DNA from: an uncultured Coriobacteriaceae bacterium
Lineage (GTDB): Bacteria; Actinomycetota; Coriobacteriia; Coriobacteriales; Eggerthellaceae
Direction of reading: 5' to 3'
Assembly: GCA_902796815.1 (NCBI GenBank)
Contig: CADBQL010000022.1
Location: forward strand, 1 to 6,222
Length of the DNA: 6,222 nt
A program made the translations under genes and the position numbers. Below, one piece after another: positions 5,926 to 6,222 of this stretch (its first letter is position 1; each line of letters begins with the position of its first letter). The notes under the pieces were generated by a model. That model searched no databases. It was not told the DNA's origin and saw only the letters and a program-made list of their open reading frames with translations.

Positions 5926-5972
5926 CAGGACGTTCCTATGGTTTATGCTGAATAAGCCATAGGAACGTCCTG
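5926..5972 (-). repeat. 21-bp inverted repeat, 5' leader hairpin
   Basis: The arms 5926-5941 and 5957-5972 are perfect 16-bp complements (CAGGACGTTCCTATGG and its reverse complement). Five more pairs (5942-5946 with 5952-5956, one G.T) leave a 5-nt loop. Imperfect pairing continues outward to 5915 and 5983. The hairpin sits 27 nt upstream of the start codon at 5899, just after the candidate -10 box, so it would form the 5' end of that mRNA. No T-run follows it, so it is a poor terminator for the gene to its right. Confidence 0.85.
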
Positions 5973-5974
5973 GC

Positions 5975-5998
5975 ACCCATTGTAGCAGAACAATGGGT
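5975..5998. repeat. 9-bp perfect inverted repeat overlapping the promoter
   Basis: ACCCATTGT (5975-5983) pairs perfectly with ACAATGGGT (5990-5998) across a 6-nt loop. The left arm could alternatively pair, less perfectly, with 5915-5923 as an extension of the long hairpin. The repeat also spans the candidate -10 box, so it could be an operator-like dyad rather than an RNA structure. Confidence 0.6.
5979..5987 (-). promoter_or_regulatory. Extended -10 promoter for the methyltransferase-like gene
   Basis: On the minus strand TGCTACAAT is a TGn extension plus TACAAT, 5 of 6 matches to the consensus. Transcription would begin near 5972, at the first base of the long hairpin. No clear -35 box is visible. 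The box overlaps the 9-bp dyad at 5975-5998, which could allow repressor control; that is inference. Confidence 0.5.
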
Positions 5999-6045
5999 TT
6001 CTTAGCTAACCAGCCACCGCCCGATACGACCGAGCCTGCTTATTG

Positions 6046-6222
6046 CTACGAAACTTCGGCGAGCAGCGTTGCGGCAACTGATTGGGTCAAAGCAATTTTT
6101 ATACCGTTTATGAATATGACATCTTGGATATTGTTTTTCTTCGCATAATCGCAGATGTTCTCGTCGGTATAGCGGAAATCGATGATGTGCAGATATTCGT
6201 AGTTGTCTACGAGCAGGGGCGC
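6046..6222 (-). CDS. C-terminal end of an unidentified protein, possibly DHHW/AlgX-like (cut by window edge)
   Basis: Only the last 58 residues are visible, ending in AATLLAEVS and a TAG stop. They contain YLHIIDFRYTDENICDYAKK and then IQDVIFINGIKIAL. The pattern 'h-H-hhD-hRY ... GIQDVIFhNN' resembles, from memory, the C-terminus of DHHW/AlgX-like SGNH-fold proteins, which act at the cell surface in polysaccharide or wall decoration. The match is weak because the catalytic part is outside the window. The stop lies 147 nt before the start of the methyltransferase-like gene, and no clear intrinsic terminator is seen between them. Confidence 0.6.
   Translation of the reverse strand, partial: APLLVDNYEYLHIIDFRYTDENICDYAKKNNIQDVIFINGIKIALTQSVAATLLAEVS

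Overview
All genes in this window lie on the minus strand. The moderately high GC content, the proteins and the gene order suggest an actinobacterium of the Coriobacteriia, perhaps near Eggerthellaceae. This placement rests on recalled resemblance and gene order, not on a search. In transcription order (high to low coordinates) the window holds: the last 58 residues of a protein resembling the C-terminus of DHHW/AlgX-like surface proteins (6046-6222); a 352-residue TIM-barrel protein of the homocysteine S-methyltransferase fold (4841-5899); an unrecognised 85-residue protein (4428-4685); an MscS-type mechanosensitive channel (3587-4393); a probable 6S RNA gene (about 3246-3408); a DUF948 membrane protein (2300-3007); an AI-2E family transporter (816-2267); and the first 227 residues of alanyl-tRNA synthetase (1-681), which runs off the left edge.

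The AI-2E transporter next to alaS resembles the alaS neighbourhood of many Gram-positive bacteria. DUF948 and the AI-2E gene are 32 nt apart and probably share a promoter with an extended -10 box. alaS has its own -10 candidate. The 85-aa gene and the MscS gene are 34 nt apart and form a second likely unit.

The intergenic DNA is richer than the genes. Two clusters (3163-3226 and 4734-4836) carry a 29-nt imperfect palindrome of the form ATGAGT...CCCC.GGGG...ACTCA(T/C). In each cluster two full copies sit in direct orientation exactly 6 nt apart, and one stem pair covaries between copies (C-G, T.G, T-A). A separate 21-bp hairpin (5926-5972) stands just after an extended -10 box, so it would form the very 5' end of the mRNA of the methyltransferase-like gene.

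The main biological surprise is that methyltransferase-like protein. It keeps the barrel framework, but all three zinc-ligand cysteines of homocysteine methyltransferases appear to be replaced, and the N-terminal DGAMGT motif and the ET motif are altered. It looks like a maintained non-canonical enzyme or a pseudoenzyme. I found no CRISPR array, tRNA, rRNA, transposase or recognisable new defence system.
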